This document shows, piece after piece, positions 47,651-56,849 of a stretch of DNA of 64,000 nucleotides. Made by a program: the position numbers and the translations under genes. The DNA lies in contig NZ_JAFHKK010000009.1 of assembly GCF_016937535.1 (NCBI RefSeq), positions 1 to 64,000 on the forward strand. Reading direction: 5' to 3'. Source of the stretch: Sulfurospirillum tamanense. GTDB lineage: Bacteria > Campylobacterota > Campylobacteria > Campylobacterales > Campylobacteraceae. The notes below the pieces were generated by a model. That model ran no database searches. It was not told the origin of the DNA and saw only the letters and a program-made list of their open reading frames with translations. Numbering within the stretch: position 1 is the stretch's first letter; the number at the start of each line of letters is the position of its first letter.

Positions 47651-48674
47651 GTAACAAATTCTCACTATCCATTTCATCAAATGTATCAAAAGGTTCAGAA
47701 AGTTTTTTAAAAATCTCAGAGAGTGTTTGACTATTGCTTTCATCAACCTGTTTAATTTTCCCATCTTGGGCAATATAAAAATTTGAATCAATTTTTTCTA
47801 ATTCGCCGTATCTTTGTAGGGCCTCTACCATATAAGGACTGTGAGAATTGACCAAAACTTTTACTTTATTTTTTACCAAGCCAACAATGACTCTAGCCAT
47901 AGCGAGTTGCCATTTTGGGTGCAAGTGAACTTCTGGCTCATCCAAGATAAGGCACACTTTTGGATTCAGAAAACGATTTTCATTTAGCAACTGCAATAGG
48001 CCAAAAGATTTAATACCAAAAGCTGTATTAGCCATTTCCATTTTTAGGGCTTTAGCGACAAAGTATTTATAAAAAAAGAACTTCCCGCCTTCTAATTTAA
48101 ATTCTCCGCCTATAGTTTTTTGAATTTCTTCTTGGATTTTTCTTTGTTTTTTAACTCTGGGATAGGGGTTTGGTTTGGAAATTTTATCAAATAAATCCCA
48201 TATCACATAAGGATAAGTTATATCAAAATCAAGCGCATAATCAAATTTTTGCCTTTCTTTCATTTTCCCAATGCTATTAAAAAAATCGACCATATCAAAA
48301 ACGATAGGAGATTGAACAATCGTTGCATCAAAAAAACGCTTTCCTTCATTCTTTCCTCTTCTAAATTCTTTTACAAAATTTTTATCGACAATATGAGCAT
48401 AGGCTACCTCTTTTTGATGGTCGTCCACTAAGGAAATTGTTCCATCAAGGGAAACATTACCATCAAAAACCAAATTAAGCCTTGTTGCAAGTATCTCTTT
48501 TTCTTTTTGTTGTAGGTTTTTATTACGTGCAATGTTGTCGGATTTGACAAGGCAAAACAAAGCCTTACCCAATGTACTTTTCCCTGTATCATTTTCACCC
48601 GCTATAACAGTAAGTCCGTTTATTTTAACACTTGCTTCTTCTACTAGTCCAATATTTCTAAGCTGAAGTTTCAT
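47643..48674 (-). CDS. OLD/ABC-like AAA ATPase, putative defence component
   Basis: From the ATG at 48674 (preceded by AAAAAGG) it has 343 residues. It begins MKLQLRNIGLVEEASVKING, followed by Walker A VIAGENDTGKSTLGKALF (about 23-40). Walker B and the following His are in VCLILDEPEVHLHPKWQLAM near 250-269, and KVLVNSHSPYMVEAL near 285 is the typical H-loop region. This is the AAA_15/AAA_21 type found in OLD, retron-associated and other defence ATPases. No TOPRIM domain is fused. It ends in overlap with the nuclease-like gene. Confidence 0.78.
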   Translation of the reverse strand: MKLQLRNIGLVEEASVKINGLTVIAGENDTGKSTLGKALFCLVKSDNIARNKNLQQKEKEILATRLNLVFDGNVSLDGTISLVDDHQKEVAYAHIVDKNFVKEFRRGKNEGKRFFDATIVQSPIVFDMVDFFNSIGKMKERQKFDYALDFDITYPYVIWDLFDKISKPNPYPRVKKQRKIQEEIQKTIGGEFKLEGGKFFFYKYFVAKALKMEMANTAFGIKSFGLLQLLNENRFLNPKVCLILDEPEVHLHPKWQLAMARVIVGLVKNKVKVLVNSHSPYMVEALQRYGELEKIDSNFYIAQDGKIKQVDESNSQTLSEIFKKLSEPFDTFDEMDSENLLHG

Positions 48675-48705
48675 TTCTTTGCCTTTTTTACTAAACAATT
48701 GTTAA

Positions 48706-49992
48706 TCATAACACATTTGTCGACTTCACATTCTCTTCCCTAAGTGCGCTAGCGATGAGTTCGATGGGGTTTTTGAAGACCACGTCGGACTTGGCATGGT
48801 AAAGAGCGTCGCCTAGTTGCATGCGACACGCACTGCATTCTGCGCTTACGACCTTGGCGCCTGTGGCGTTTATCATGGTGGCTTTGGGCTCGCCTGCGGC
48901 TTTGGCGAAGCGGTAGTTTTCTAACTGCATGGTCACGCCGCCAAATCCACAGCAACGGTTGGGGTCGCTCATCTCGCGCATCACGAAGTTTTGGGCGATG
49001 AGCGCGCGGGGTTCTTTCCAAACCCCTTGCATTTTGCGGGCGTGGCAAGGGTCATGGTAGGTTACCACCTCGGAGCGTTTGGCTTTGCGCGCAAGCAGGT
49101 CTTTGAGGTTTGTTTTTTTCTCCAAATAATCCGTCGCCATGTAAATCATCGGGCGGATGGCCTCGGCTCTGGCTTTCCACTCGGGCTGGTCGTGGAAAAA
49201 GTGCACGTAGTCTTCTTTGATCATGGCGCTACAGGTGGCTTCGGGGATGATGATGGCCTCTAGCGTCTCTTTGAAACTCTCGATGTATTCGATGTTAAAC
49301 TTCCCAAGGGCGTCCACACTGGCAAAATCCCCCGTAAAATACGAAGGTGCCCCACAGCATTTTTGCTGCTTGATGAGGTACACATCAATCTCCAACGCCT
49401 TCAATATCTCTAGTAGTGCCTTGCCGATGTCCGTGTACATGTAGTTGGCCAAACAGCCGATAAACACGCCTACTTTGCCCTTACCACCGTTGATGATGAC
49501 TTCAGGATGAGAGTTTAAAAAGCTTTTTTTCGCCAAACTTGGAAGCAAACGGTCGAGTTTCACGATGGGGAAGTCGCGCAAACTCATGGAGCGTTTTTCG
49601 GGGTGGAGTTTGAACCCGCACGTTTGAAACACATACCCAAACCTCGCCAAGATGTCCATGATACCCCGATTGCGCAAGAGGAAAAACGCCAAGCGTTTGT
49701 ACCACGCAATGCCGTATTTTTGGGCGATGTCGTAGCGGGCTTGCTCGATGACCATGTCCACTTTGAGGCTATTGGGACACACATCCACGCAGTTGGTGCA
49801 CAAAAAACAGCTCTCAAAAATCTTCTTGGCCGTGCGGTCAAGCTCTAGTTTTCCTTTTTGATACGCGCCCAAAAGATGCAAAAACCCTCTAGGACTGGTG
49901 GTTTCGTCGGGGTTGACTTGGTGGATGGTACACACAGGGATACACTTGCCGCATTTCACGCACGCATCTGAGGTGACATTAAAAGCAAACAT
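48706..49992 (-). CDS. (Fe-S)-binding oxidoreductase subunit, GlcF/GlpC-like
   Basis: A 428-residue protein with two [4Fe-4S] ferredoxin motifs at the N-terminus (CVKCGKCIPVC at about 11-21 and CFLCTNCVDVCP near 62) and two CCG domains: QQKCCGAPSYF near 210 and NRCCGFGGVTM near 348. These are found in the Fe-S subunits of glycolate, glycerol-3-phosphate and lactate oxidising enzymes and in heterodisulfide reductase-like proteins. No flavoprotein partner is adjacent. It starts 2 bases after the hemN stop, so it may be co-expressed with hemN. The electron donor is unknown. Confidence 0.8.
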   Translation of the reverse strand: MFAFNVTSDACVKCGKCIPVCTIHQVNPDETTSPRGFLHLLGAYQKGKLELDRTAKKIFESCFLCTNCVDVCPNSLKVDMVIEQARYDIAQKYGIAWYKRLAFFLLRNRGIMDILARFGYVFQTCGFKLHPEKRSMSLRDFPIVKLDRLLPSLAKKSFLNSHPEVIINGGKGKVGVFIGCLANYMYTDIGKALLEILKALEIDVYLIKQQKCCGAPSYFTGDFASVDALGKFNIEYIESFKETLEAIIIPEATCSAMIKEDYVHFFHDQPEWKARAEAIRPMIYMATDYLEKKTNLKDLLARKAKRSEVVTYHDPCHARKMQGVWKEPRALIAQNFVMREMSDPNRCCGFGGVTMQLENYRFAKAAGEPKATMINATGAKVVSAECSACRMQLGDALYHAKSDVVFKNPIELIASALREENVKSTNVL

Positions 49993-49994
49993 GG

Positions 49995-51362
49995 TTACAC
50001 CGTCTTACTAAAGCGACGTTGGGATTCAGGAATCTTCCCAAGGTACGCATCAAAAGGCATACAGATATTGCGGATGAGCATGGTGCCCGTGGGGCTTACA
50101 TGTAAGGCTTCTTTGCTCACGCTCACAAGTCCTGCGTCCACAAACTCTTGCAAGGCTTCAATGGCGTCTTTAAAGTACGCAAAAAAATCGATGCCAAAGC
50201 GCGTTTCGATGGCCGTGATATTCAGCTTAAAATTGCTCATCATCTCCATGATGACCGCCTTGCGAAGCACGTCATCCTCACTCAACACGAGTCCTCGGTG
50301 CACAGGCAATTGCCCCGCGTCAAGGGCGGCTTCGTAGGCTTTCATGTCCTTGAAGTTTTGCACGTAGTGGCGCTCGCCTTCCCCGATGCTCGTAAGCCCC
50401 ACGCCGACCAAATCCGCGCCACCTTTGGTGGTGTAGCCTTGGAAATTGCGGTGCAATTCGCCTTTTTCGATGGCCTTAAAAAGCTCATCTTCAGGCTTAG
50501 CAAAGTGGTCCATGCCTATCATCTTGTAGCCGTTGCGTTGCAAAAAGTCAATGGTGTACTGCAAGATGGCCAGTTTCACACTGGGGTGCGGTAAGGTGGT
50601 TTCGTCGAACTTGCGCATGGTTTTTTTCATCCACGGCACATGGGCGTAGTTAAAGATAGCAAAGCGGTCAGGACTGAGCGTCAGGGCGAGCTCTAGGGTC
50701 TCTTTAAAGGTCTCTAGGGTTTGGTAAGGAAGCCCGTAAATGAGGTCCATGTTTACCGAAGTGATGCCCGCAGCCCGTGCCAAATCCACCGCGCGTTTGG
50801 TCACTTCGTAAGGCTGAATGCGGTGAATCTCTTTTTGCACCACCGCGTTAAAATCTTGCACCCCGTAACTCACGCGGTTAAATCCGTTACCCACCAGTAC
50901 GTCTAATTGTTCGCTGGTTAAAAAGCGCGGGTCTATCTCACAGCTCACCTCCGCCTCAGGGTCAAAGTGTGGGAAAAAACGGCGGATAAGCGCGATGATG
51001 CGCCCCAGTTGCTCGGCGTTAAAATAGGTCGGCGTACCGCCCCCAAAGTGCAGTTGCAACACTTGACGTGACATGTCCAAATGTTCACTTAAAAGGGTTA
51101 GCTCTTTTTCAAGGTAACCGATGTAGCGCTCTTTTTTCTCCTCTTTGCTCGTAAACTCCACGTTACAGCCGCAAAAATAGCAAGCACTCCGACAAAAGGG
51201 CAAGTGAAAATACAACGAGAGTTTTTTAGAACGATCCTGCGCTTGTAAAATACCCTCGTAGTCTTTACATGTAAAGCCCTCGTGAAACTCTGGCGCTGTG
51301 GGGTAGCTCGTGTAGCGCGGCCCCGGTCTTGAATACTTGGTAAAGGTGTCAAAATCAATCAT
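49995..51362 (-). CDS. hemN: Oxygen-independent coproporphyrinogen III oxidase
   Basis: A 455-residue radical SAM enzyme that makes protoporphyrinogen IX without oxygen. The cluster motif is HLPFCRSACYFCGC (about 53-66) and LHFGGGTPTYF lies near 105. YGVQDFN and MDLIYGLPYQT follow, and a C-terminal HemN domain ends with GLVSVSKEALHVSPTG. The extra Cys after CxxxCxxC is typical of true HemN. It overlaps the UPF0763 gene by 4 bases. Two TTACATGTAA copies lie in frame, giving GFTCKD and LHVS. Confidence 0.93.
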   Translation of the reverse strand: MIDFDTFTKYSRPGPRYTSYPTAPEFHEGFTCKDYEGILQAQDRSKKLSLYFHLPFCRSACYFCGCNVEFTSKEEKKERYIGYLEKELTLLSEHLDMSRQVLQLHFGGGTPTYFNAEQLGRIIALIRRFFPHFDPEAEVSCEIDPRFLTSEQLDVLVGNGFNRVSYGVQDFNAVVQKEIHRIQPYEVTKRAVDLARAAGITSVNMDLIYGLPYQTLETFKETLELALTLSPDRFAIFNYAHVPWMKKTMRKFDETTLPHPSVKLAILQYTIDFLQRNGYKMIGMDHFAKPEDELFKAIEKGELHRNFQGYTTKGGADLVGVGLTSIGEGERHYVQNFKDMKAYEAALDAGQLPVHRGLVLSEDDVLRKAVIMEMMSNFKLNITAIETRFGIDFFAYFKDAIEALQEFVDAGLVSVSKEALHVSPTGTMLIRNICMPFDAYLGKIPESQRRFSKTV

Positions 51363-51853
51363 GCGTGGCCTTGGCTAGCGTTCATAAAATCTTTTAGGTT
51401 TACAAACAAACTGGGGTGTTGTTTTTTGATATTTCCCACCAGTCTGTCGAGGTCTACGTTAATGGCCTTGGTGTCTTTAGACTGACTTGCAAGGGCGCGA
51501 ATCTCATCCATCGCCACCGTCCACACGTCGTGAAAATCCACAGGGATGTGTTGCCAAATGGTCTTTTCAAGCTTGAGGTTAAAGTTTTCTTGCTGGGTGC
51601 GGCGCAAGCCTTCCACCATCCGTGTCAACGACTCGATAGACACAAGGGTGTAGAGCTTTTGCTTGTTATCGATGGCAAACCACGGCTCCGCCCCCTCCCA
51701 ACTGCCGCTTTTGAGCTTCAGGGTTTTTTGGTTTGGGTCATCGGTCTCTACAATCTCAAATACCGTTTTTTCGCCATTACCGTCCATGCCGATGCGTTTG
51801 GCGATGGCTTCGATGGCTTCATGCAAGGGAAGGTTTTTCTTTGTTTCACTCAT
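51359..51853 (-). CDS. UPF0763/DUF2603 family protein
   Basis: A 164-residue soluble protein with no catalytic motif that I can see. Its sequence (for example KTLKLKSGSWEGAEPWFAID near 44 and FNLKLEKTIWQHIPVDFHDV near 91) matches a family confined to Campylobacterales, which supports the taxonomic assignment. It lies between argF (stop 3 bases upstream) and hemN. Function is unknown; conserved neighbourhood with hemN and argF suggests only a shared operon. Confidence 0.78.
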   Translation of the reverse strand: MSETKKNLPLHEAIEAIAKRIGMDGNGEKTVFEIVETDDPNQKTLKLKSGSWEGAEPWFAIDNKQKLYTLVSIESLTRMVEGLRRTQQENFNLKLEKTIWQHIPVDFHDVWTVAMDEIRALASQSKDTKAINVDLDRLVGNIKKQHPSLFVNLKDFMNASQGHA

Positions 51854-51856
51854 GGA

Positions 51857-52783
51857 TTACTCCTTTTTCTGGCGATCCAACCACACCATGATGCCCTTTT
51901 GGGCATGCAAGCGGTTTTCCGCCTCATCAAAAATCTCATCAGCGTGGGCTTCAAACACCGCTTCGCTTACCTCATAGTCGCGGTACGCGGGCAAGCAGTG
52001 CAAGAACATCGCGCCCGCTTTGGCACGCGCCATCATCGCATCATCGACCATGAACCCTTGGAAATCCCGCAAGCGTTTCTCTTTTTCGGCTTCTTGCCCC
52101 ATGGAAACCCACGTGTCTGTGGTCACCACATCCGCGCCTTCTACGGCTTTGTTGGGGTCATTCATCAGCTCAATCACCGCGCCACTTTGGGCTGCAAAGA
52201 CTAGCGCATCTTGGGTGACTTGGGCATCAGGTTCGTAGCCCTTAGGGGTAGCCACACGCAGGGTAAAGCCCAGCTTGGAAGCGAGCATCATCCACGAATG
52301 GACGATGTTGTTGCCATCTCCTACGTACGCGACCACGGGGTTTTCTACCCTAGAGTACTCTTGCATGGTGAGGTAATCTGCCATGATTTGCACAGGATGG
52401 TACATGTCGCTAAGGCCGCTAATGACAGGGGCGTTAGAGTAGCGCGCAAACTCTTCAAGGGTGCTTTGAGAAAAGGTACGAATCATCACCAAGTCGACCA
52501 TGCGCCCGATGACGCGCGCCGTGTCTTTCATGGGTTCCCCGCGTCCAAGTTGCAAGTCATTGGCCGAGAGAAAGAGTCCCTTGCCTCCAAGTTGGTGGAT
52601 GCCCACTTCAAAACTCACACGGGTTCGTGTGGAGCTTTTTTCAAAAATCATCCCCAAAACCTGCCCGTTAAGATAAGGCTCATGGTGGCCTGCCTTGGTT
52701 TGGGCTTTAATCTCTTCCGCGAGACTTAACATCTCTAAAATTTCGTCTTTGGTAAAATCTTTTAACGTCAAAAAATGTCTCAT
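51857..52783 (-). CDS. argF: Ornithine carbamoyltransferase
   Basis: A 308-residue enzyme of arginine synthesis. The carbamoyl phosphate site is [13 protein letters not shown] (about 49-61), with [11 protein letters not shown] near 126, [10 protein letters not shown] near 149 and the ornithine loop [15 protein letters not shown] near 262-276. All catalytic residues are visible and length is normal. The start is 10 bases from a TTACATGTAA palindrome whose half AAGGA overlaps the ribosome-binding site. hemB lies just upstream on the same strand. Confidence 0.94.
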   Translation of the reverse strand: MRHFLTLKDFTKDEILEMLSLAEEIKAQTKAGHHEPYLNGQVLGMIFEKSSTRTRVSFEVGIHQLGGKGLFLSANDLQLGRGEPMKDTARVIGRMVDLVMIRTFSQSTLEEFARYSNAPVISGLSDMYHPVQIMADYLTMQEYSRVENPVVAYVGDGNNIVHSWMMLASKLGFTLRVATPKGYEPDAQVTQDALVFAAQSGAVIELMNDPNKAVEGADVVTTDTWVSMGQEAEKEKRLRDFQGFMVDDAMMARAKAGAMFLHCLPAYRDYEVSEAVFEAHADEIFDEAENRLHAQKGIMVWLDRQKKE

Positions 52784-52805
52784 GGTTTATCCTTACATGT
52801 AAAGG

Positions 52806-53777
52806 TTATGGGCGCAACAATGCCGCTACTTCTTTGGCGTGGTAGGTGATAATCATGTCTGCTCCCGCGCGCTTGAAACCCAGCATGGTCTCCATCATCA
52901 CACGGTCGTAGTCGATGACCCCTGCTTTGGCCGCGGCTTTGAGCATGGCGTATTCGCCACTGACATTATACACGCACAGAGGCAACGACGTGGCGTTTTT
53001 CACTTCGCGAATGATGTCAAGGTACGCTAGTGCGGGCTTGACCATGAGCACATCCGCCCCTTGTAGCTCATCTTCCACCGACTCGGCCACCGCTTCACGG
53101 CGGTTCGCAGGGTCCATCTGATAACTGCGACGATCCCCAAAACTAGGCGCAGACTCGGCCACGTCGCGAAACGGCCCGTAGTAGGCACTGGCAAATTTGG
53201 TCGAGTAACTCATGAGCGGTAAGTTCTCAAACCCTGCCCCATCAAGGGCATCGCGCAGCATGGCAATGGTGCCGTCCATCATCCCGCTAGGGGCGAGCAT
53301 GTCCACGCCAGCGCGGGCATGAATGAGGGCTTGCTGGGCTAAAATCTCCAAGGTCGCATCGTTGTCCACGCTCTCGCGCTTGACGTCCAAGATGCCGCAA
53401 TGCCCGTGGTCGGTGTACTCGCAAAAGCACAAATCGGTGATAACAAACAACGACGGACACGCCGCCTTGATAGCGCGCACTGCCTTGGCCATGATGCCAT
53501 GTTCGCACAGCGCGTCGCTCCCGATGCTGTCTTTGGTGCTAGGAATCCCAAAGAGCATAATGCTTTTAATGCCAAGGGCTTCAAGCCCCTTGCACTCTTC
53601 TAGCACCACGTCTAGGCTCATCTGAAACACGCCGGGCATGGAAGCCACTTCGGTTTTAATGCCTTCGCCTTCGCGGACAAAAAGCGGGTAGATTAAATCA
53701 TCGCAACTTAGCTTTGTCTCTTGCACCATCGCACGTGAGGCTGGGTGGAGCCGTAAGCGCCTAAATCTTTTAAACAT
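52806..53777 (-). CDS. hemB: Porphobilinogen synthase (delta-aminolevulinic acid dehydratase)
   Basis: From the ATG at 53777 (AAAGGACAG upstream) it has 323 residues, the family norm; a longer frame to 53852 is unlikely. The two Schiff-base lysines are in [16 protein letters not shown] near 195 and in [14 protein letters not shown] near 247. The site [14 protein letters not shown] near 117 has Cys residues for a zinc-type active site, and [16 protein letters not shown] near 216 matches the family. It makes the first pyrrole of heme synthesis. Confidence 0.94.
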   Translation of the reverse strand: MFKRFRRLRLHPASRAMVQETKLSCDDLIYPLFVREGEGIKTEVASMPGVFQMSLDVVLEECKGLEALGIKSIMLFGIPSTKDSIGSDALCEHGIMAKAVRAIKAACPSLFVITDLCFCEYTDHGHCGILDVKRESVDNDATLEILAQQALIHARAGVDMLAPSGMMDGTIAMLRDALDGAGFENLPLMSYSTKFASAYYGPFRDVAESAPSFGDRRSYQMDPANRREAVAESVEDELQGADVLMVKPALAYLDIIREVKNATSLPLCVYNVSGEYAMLKAAAKAGVIDYDRVMMETMLGFKRAGADMIITYHAKEVAALLRP

Positions 53778-53895
53778 ACTCTGTCCTTTGGTTTGATACA
53801 ATGCGCCATTTGCAACACGGTTGCACGTTAGGCCTTTACAAGTAAAGCGCAAAAATGAAAAAGTATTAGTCTAGCACACAGGGAGTTAATAAAAG

Positions 53896-54459
53896 ATGAA
53901 TATTGAGATTTCCGAAGTTGCCAATCTCCCCTCACGTTTTGGCACCTTTAAAATTCAAACCTTCAAAGAAGGCCCTAAAGAACATCTTGTCATTTTCAAA
54001 GAACCTTTAAGCGCTGAACCCGTGGTGCGCATTCACAGCGAATGCCTCACAGGAGATGCCATTGGGAGTTTAAAATGCGATTGCCGGGACCAACTTGAAG
54101 CTTCGTTAGCATGCATTGAAAAAGAAGGAGGGATGGTCATTTACCTGCGTCAAGAAGGGCGCAACATCGGCCTTTTAAACAAGGTCAACGCCTACGCCCT
54201 CCAAGACAAGGGATTTGACACGGTAGAGGCTAACCACCAACTGGGCTTTGAGGCGGATGAGCGCACCTACGAAGTGGTGGAAACCATCCTAAAACACTTT
54301 AACATCACAGCCATTCAACTGCTCACCAACAACCCTAAAAAGCTTCAAGGGCTGAAAAATATCACCATCACCAAGCGCCTACCCATCATCATCCTCTCCA
54401 ACCCCCACAACAAGGGCTATTTGAAGGTCAAACAAGAACAGATGGGCCACTTGCTTTAG
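53896..54459 (+). CDS. ribA: GTP cyclohydrolase II
   Basis: A 187-residue single-domain enzyme that starts riboflavin synthesis from GTP. Zinc ligands are the three Cys in HSECLTGDAIGSLKCDCRDQ (about 49-68); YLRQEGRNIGL near 87 and LTNNPKKLQGL near 142 complete the active site. It is the stand-alone form, not fused to RibB. GGGAG precedes the ATG by about nine bases. It ends convergently with the universal stress protein gene, overlapping by 4 bases. Confidence 0.93.
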   Translation: MNIEISEVANLPSRFGTFKIQTFKEGPKEHLVIFKEPLSAEPVVRIHSECLTGDAIGSLKCDCRDQLEASLACIEKEGGMVIYLRQEGRNIGLLNKVNAYALQDKGFDTVEANHQLGFEADERTYEVVETILKHFNITAIQLLTNNPKKLQGLKNITITKRLPIIILSNPHNKGYLKVKQEQMGHLL

Positions 54460-55316
54460 CGCAAGAGCAATAAGGGCACGCCCGCTCTTGCAATCATCTT
54501 GGCCGTAAAACTGCCAAAGAGTTTATCGCGCAACCGGTTATGACTAAAAGCACCCATGGCGATAAGCTCCATGTTTTCTTTAGCCTGATACCCCAACAAA
54601 CTCTCCACCGCTTCACCCTCAAGTGCCACAAAGTGCACTTTCCCTTCGACACCCGCCATTAAAGGCTTGGCGCTCTCTAGGGTCTCTTGAGCTTTTTTAA
54701 TGCTACTCTCCACACACACAATGTGCCGTTCCACGGCTTTGAGCAACGGGGTTTGGGCAACGGTTTCAAGGGCTTTTTTAGCACTTTTAGACCCATCATA
54801 AGCAATCATCACTTTACGCGGTTCTTTAAAGGGCGCATTGACAAGCAAAATCGGTACATGTAAAGAGCGAATCACCTCTTCTACTTGCTCACCCACGACC
54901 CGTTCTTGCCCCTCGTGGTCTTGACCGCTGAGGCCTAAAATAAGCATGCGCGTTTGGGCTTCTAGGTCTTGAACGTTTTCATAGAGGCTTCCGTGGCGTT
55001 GCAACGAGGCCACCTCAACACCTTCTTCAACGCCTTCCTTTAGGCGTTCAAGCATTTCTCTGCCAAAATCTATCATGACCTTGCTTTTGGCGCGCTCTTC
55101 TTCGACGAGGGCGTCCAAAAGGTCATCACGCCCGCCCAGGGTGATGTTTCCTGAAAGGTCTGTATTTCCCCCTGTTTTTGGGTTTTCAATGGTGTTAAAC
55201 AAGGTCAACGGAGTTTGGGTTGTTTTGGCAAACAGTACGCCAAAATCCCGTACGGCTTCGCTGTAAGTTGAGCCGTCTACGCAGGCTAAAATGGTTTGTT
55301 TAAATGCTAGTGGCAT
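54456..55316 (-). CDS. Universal stress protein with two UspA domains
   Basis: A 286-residue tandem UspA protein. The first domain begins TILACVDGSTYSEAVRDF (8-25) and the second PRKVMIAYDGSKSAKKALET (about 160-179). The nucleotide-binding glycine motif in the second half is MGAFSHNRLRDKLFGSFT near 259; in the first the matching loop LGLSGQDHEGQE is degenerate. The gene shares one base with the SulP transporter gene upstream, as often seen for Usp-transporter pairs. A stress or anion-balance role is inferred from that. Confidence 0.83.
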   Translation of the reverse strand: MPLAFKQTILACVDGSTYSEAVRDFGVLFAKTTQTPLTLFNTIENPKTGGNTDLSGNITLGGRDDLLDALVEEERAKSKVMIDFGREMLERLKEGVEEGVEVASLQRHGSLYENVQDLEAQTRMLILGLSGQDHEGQERVVGEQVEEVIRSLHVPILLVNAPFKEPRKVMIAYDGSKSAKKALETVAQTPLLKAVERHIVCVESSIKKAQETLESAKPLMAGVEGKVHFVALEGEAVESLLGYQAKENMELIAMGAFSHNRLRDKLFGSFTAKMIARAGVPLLLLR

Positions 55317-56809
55317 TAATGGCCTCCCATGATTTTTTCAATTTCTTCGGGCTTATCGTGTACGCCAAAACGGTCAATGATGGTACGCGTAGCATCGTTT
55401 TGCCCAACCAATTCTACCCTAGCTCCCTCACGGCGAAACTTAATGACCGCTTTATCCAGCGCATACACTGCTGAAACATCCCAAAAGTGAGCGCTTGAGA
55501 GGTCGATGATGACCGTATCGACCACTTCTTTAAAGTCAAAGGTAGCGTAAAATTTGTCCGCGGAATTAAAAAAGACTTGGCCTATTACGGTGTACGTACG
55601 CGTGTTGGTTGCTTCATCATAGGCATTTTCCACGTACATAAAGTGGCTGATTTTGTTGGCAAAAAAGAGCGAAGCTAGTAGCACTCCCACAAGCACACCG
55701 TACGCAAGGTTGTGGCTCCACACCACCACGACCACGGTTGCTACCATGACGATAGAGGTAGAAACAGGAAGGGTTTTAAGCTGCTTAATAGAGCCCCAAT
55801 CAAAGGTACCAATGGCAACCATGATCATAATCGCCACCAATGCTGCCATAGGAATGATGGAAACATACTCACTCAAAAACACCACCATCAAGAGCAAAAA
55901 CACGCCCGACATCAGGGTCGAAAGGCGCCCACGTCCGCCTGATTTGATGTTGATGATAGACTGGCCAATCATCGCACATCCTGCCATCCCGCCCATAAAA
56001 CCTGTAGCGACGTTAGCAAGACCTTGGGCTTTACATTCGCGGTTTTTGTCACTTTTGCTATCAGTCAAATCATCCACGATGGTTGCGGTCATTAAAGATT
56101 CAAGCAACCCTACCACGGTAAGAGAAAGGGCGTAAGGGAAGATGATAGCCAAAGTTTCAAAGTTCAAAGGAATCTGAGGAATCAAAAACACAGGTAAGGT
56201 ATCAGGTAACGCGCCCATGTCGCCCACGGTGCGCACATCAAGCCCAAGGAGTATCACTGCAACACTTAACACAACAATAGTCACCAAAGGCGAAGGAATC
56301 AACTTGCCGATTTTTGGCACGTAGGGGAAAAGATAGATGATACCAAGTCCTACCAAGGTAAGTGCATACACGTGCCACGTGACATTGGTAAGCTCAGGAA
56401 GTTGTGCAAGGAAGATGAGAATCGCCAAGGCATTCACAAAGCCAATCACCACCGCGCGAGGCACAAAGCTCATGAGTTGCCCCAGTTTTAAATACCCTGC
56501 GACTAATTGCAACACGCCCGTGAGCACCGTGGCGGCCAGAAGGTATTCAAGACCATGGTCGCGCACAAGGGTAACCATCAACAACGCCATCGCGCCTGTT
56601 GCCGCAGAAATCATCGCAGGACGCCCGCCCGCAATAGCGGTCACTACAGCGATACAAAATGAAGCGTATAACCCAACTTTGGGGTCAACCCCCGCAATAA
56701 TCGAAAAGGCAATGGCTTCAGGAATAAGCGCAAGCGCCACTACTAGACCCGCTAGTACGTCGCCTTTGATATTCCCTAGCCACTCTTTTTTTGTCGATAA
56801 AAACAGCAT
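55316..56809 (-). CDS. SulP family anion transporter with STAS domain
   Basis: A 497-residue carrier. About ten to twelve membrane helices fill residues 20-385, including the family block [20 protein letters not shown] (26-45) and [20 protein letters not shown] near 273. A STAS domain follows from 405 to 490 ([20 protein letters not shown]). Substrates of the family are sulfate, bicarbonate or dicarboxylates, and this one cannot be chosen by eye. The palindrome TTACATGTAA lies 10 bases before the ATG and merges with the AAAGGGG ribosome-binding site. Confidence 0.87.
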   Translation of the reverse strand: MLFLSTKKEWLGNIKGDVLAGLVVALALIPEAIAFSIIAGVDPKVGLYASFCIAVVTAIAGGRPAMISAATGAMALLMVTLVRDHGLEYLLAATVLTGVLQLVAGYLKLGQLMSFVPRAVVIGFVNALAILIFLAQLPELTNVTWHVYALTLVGLGIIYLFPYVPKIGKLIPSPLVTIVVLSVAVILLGLDVRTVGDMGALPDTLPVFLIPQIPLNFETLAIIFPYALSLTVVGLLESLMTATIVDDLTDSKSDKNRECKAQGLANVATGFMGGMAGCAMIGQSIINIKSGGRGRLSTLMSGVFLLLMVVFLSEYVSIIPMAALVAIMIMVAIGTFDWGSIKQLKTLPVSTSIVMVATVVVVVWSHNLAYGVLVGVLLASLFFANKISHFMYVENAYDEATNTRTYTVIGQVFFNSADKFYATFDFKEVVDTVIIDLSSAHFWDVSAVYALDKAVIKFRREGARVELVGQNDATRTIIDRFGVHDKPEEIEKIMGGH

Positions 56810-56849
56810 AACTCCCCTTTACATGTAATAAAAAAAAGGGGGATTATAC

